A DNA stretch of 64,000 nucleotides from Kitasatospora azatica KCTC 9699 (GTDB lineage Bacteria; Actinomycetota; Actinomycetes; Streptomycetales; Streptomycetaceae): the NCBI RefSeq assembly GCF_000744785.1, contig NZ_JQMO01000003.1, forward strand, positions 4,898,001 through 4,962,000. The letters run 5' to 3'. Made by a program: the position numbers and the translations under genes. The notes under the pieces are model-generated. The model saw only the letters and a program-made list of their open reading frames with translations, was not told where the DNA came from and ran no database searches. Positions 63,567 through 64,000 of the stretch are shown here, in pieces. Each line of letters opens with the position of its first letter. Position 1 is the stretch's first letter.

Positions 63567-64000
63567 CCGGCCAGCCGACCGGCCACGGGACCAGTCAAGT
63601 GACCAGAGCCTACGGTTGGTTGCTCGCCGTGGCGGGTGCCCTGGGGCTGGCGGCCTCCGCGGTGCTCACGTTCGACAAGCTGCGGCTGCTGGAGAACCCG
63701 AACTACATACCCAGCTGCAACATCAACCCGATCATCAGCTGCGGCTCGGTGATGCGCACCGATCAGGCCTCGCTGTTCGGCTTCCCCAACTCGCTGCTGG
63801 GGCTGGTCGGTTTCACCGTGGTGCTGGCCACCGCGGCCGGCCTCGCGGCCGGAGCCCGTTACCGGCGCTGGTACTGGCTGGGCCTGCAGGCGGGCAGCCT
63901 GCTCGGGGTGGTCCTGGTGCACTGGCTGATCGGCCAGTCCCTGTACTCCATCGGGGCGTTGTGCCCGTACTGCATGGTGGTCTGGGCGGTGACCATCCTG
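63563..64000 (+). CDS. Vitamin K epoxide reductase family protein (VKOR), 3' partial
   Basis: Integral membrane quinone-linked enzyme that re-oxidises DsbA. The GTG at 63563 overlaps the dsbA stop; a GTG twelve codons later is an alternative. Visible: helix 1 (WLLAVAGALGLAASAVLTFDKL), the loop CNINPIISCGSVM with the Cys pair that contacts DsbA, conserved Ser/Phe-rich helix 2 start (SLFGFPNSLLGLVGF), and the active-site CPYC in the fourth helix region (SIGALCPYCMVVWAV). The C-terminus lies beyond the window. The pair is the standard actinobacterial route for disulfide formation. Confidence 0.93.
   Translation, partial: MTGQPTGHGTSQVTRAYGWLLAVAGALGLAASAVLTFDKLRLLENPNYIPSCNINPIISCGSVMRTDQASLFGFPNSLLGLVGFTVVLATAAGLAAGARYRRWYWLGLQAGSLLGVVLVHWLIGQSLYSIGALCPYCMVVWAVTIL

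Overview
The window is very GC-rich actinobacterial DNA with extreme G/C bias at third codon positions. Its gene content points to Streptomycetaceae (Streptomyces, Kitasatospora or Streptacidiphilus; I cannot separate these by eye). Evidence: a full two-domain geosmin synthase, a THN-type type III polyketide synthase with a P450 and a cupin, mycothiol-dependent formaldehyde oxidation, an F420-type PPOX protein, many GTG starts, DUF5753 helix-turn-helix regulators with small partners, a SigE-family ECF sigma factor, and a likely DasR site in front of a chitinase. No rRNA, tRNA, CRISPR array, transposase or phage structural gene was seen.

Layout. 0-9.5 kb: nickel/cobalt permease (5' end outside the window), then mostly secreted enzymes: GH27 alpha-galactosidase, SGNH esterase, flavoprotein dehydrogenase, Tat laccase-like oxidase, Tat metallophosphoesterase. 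9.5-13.4 kb: mycothiol-linked aldehyde detoxification pair, peroxiredoxin divergent from a TetR regulator, YnfA membrane protein, possible SUFU-domain protein. 13.4-17.6 kb: geosmin synthase, aminotransferase, divergent HxlR regulator. 17.6-23.7 kb: SGNH hydrolase, acyl-CoA synthetase, PPOX protein, a 160-bp inverted-repeat element, tex, NUDIX hydrolase. 23.8-26.7 kb: overlapping rppA-P450-cupin operon for THN/flaviolin pigment. 26.7-35.9 kb: GNATs, AidB-like acyl-CoA dehydrogenase, GH18 chitinase, a decayed nitroreductase, and two divergent ABC-F genes. 35.9-42.8 kb: ECF sigma factor with membrane partner, degenerate Fic-type toxin-antitoxin pair, two-component system, GNAT and EI24 protein. 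42.9-47.5 kb: CoA-transferase/thiolase/FadB beta-oxidation operon. 55.6-64 kb: ricin-B lectin, MerR regulator, IPNS-like oxygenase, thioredoxin, disulfide oxidoreductase, LPG-flippase-like protein and a DsbA-VKOR disulfide-forming pair (VKOR cut by the window end).

The accessory part is 47.5-54.2 kb, where third-position bias relaxes and genes are small, regulatory and partly broken: an anti-sigma-like ATPase, two DUF5753 regulators, a DUF397-like protein, a DUF6879 protein, two microproteins, a PCMT-type methyltransferase resembling TgmC of ATP-grasp RiPP systems but with no ATP-grasp partner, a kinase-like protein, a GNAT pseudogene fused to the 3' third of a second methyltransferase, and a tiny MerR remnant. 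This is the best candidate for an undescribed peptide-modification or signalling module.

Regulatory DNA is unusually readable. About a dozen genes have a TANNNT box 6-10 nt before the start codon and no clear Shine-Dalgarno, suggesting leaderless mRNAs. A TACT-N4-AGTA-type palindrome recurs before the esterase, the AidB-like dehydrogenase and the beta-oxidation operon, suggesting one lipid regulon. Perfect dyads lie before or between several divergent or regulated genes, and strong GC hairpins close several transcription units.
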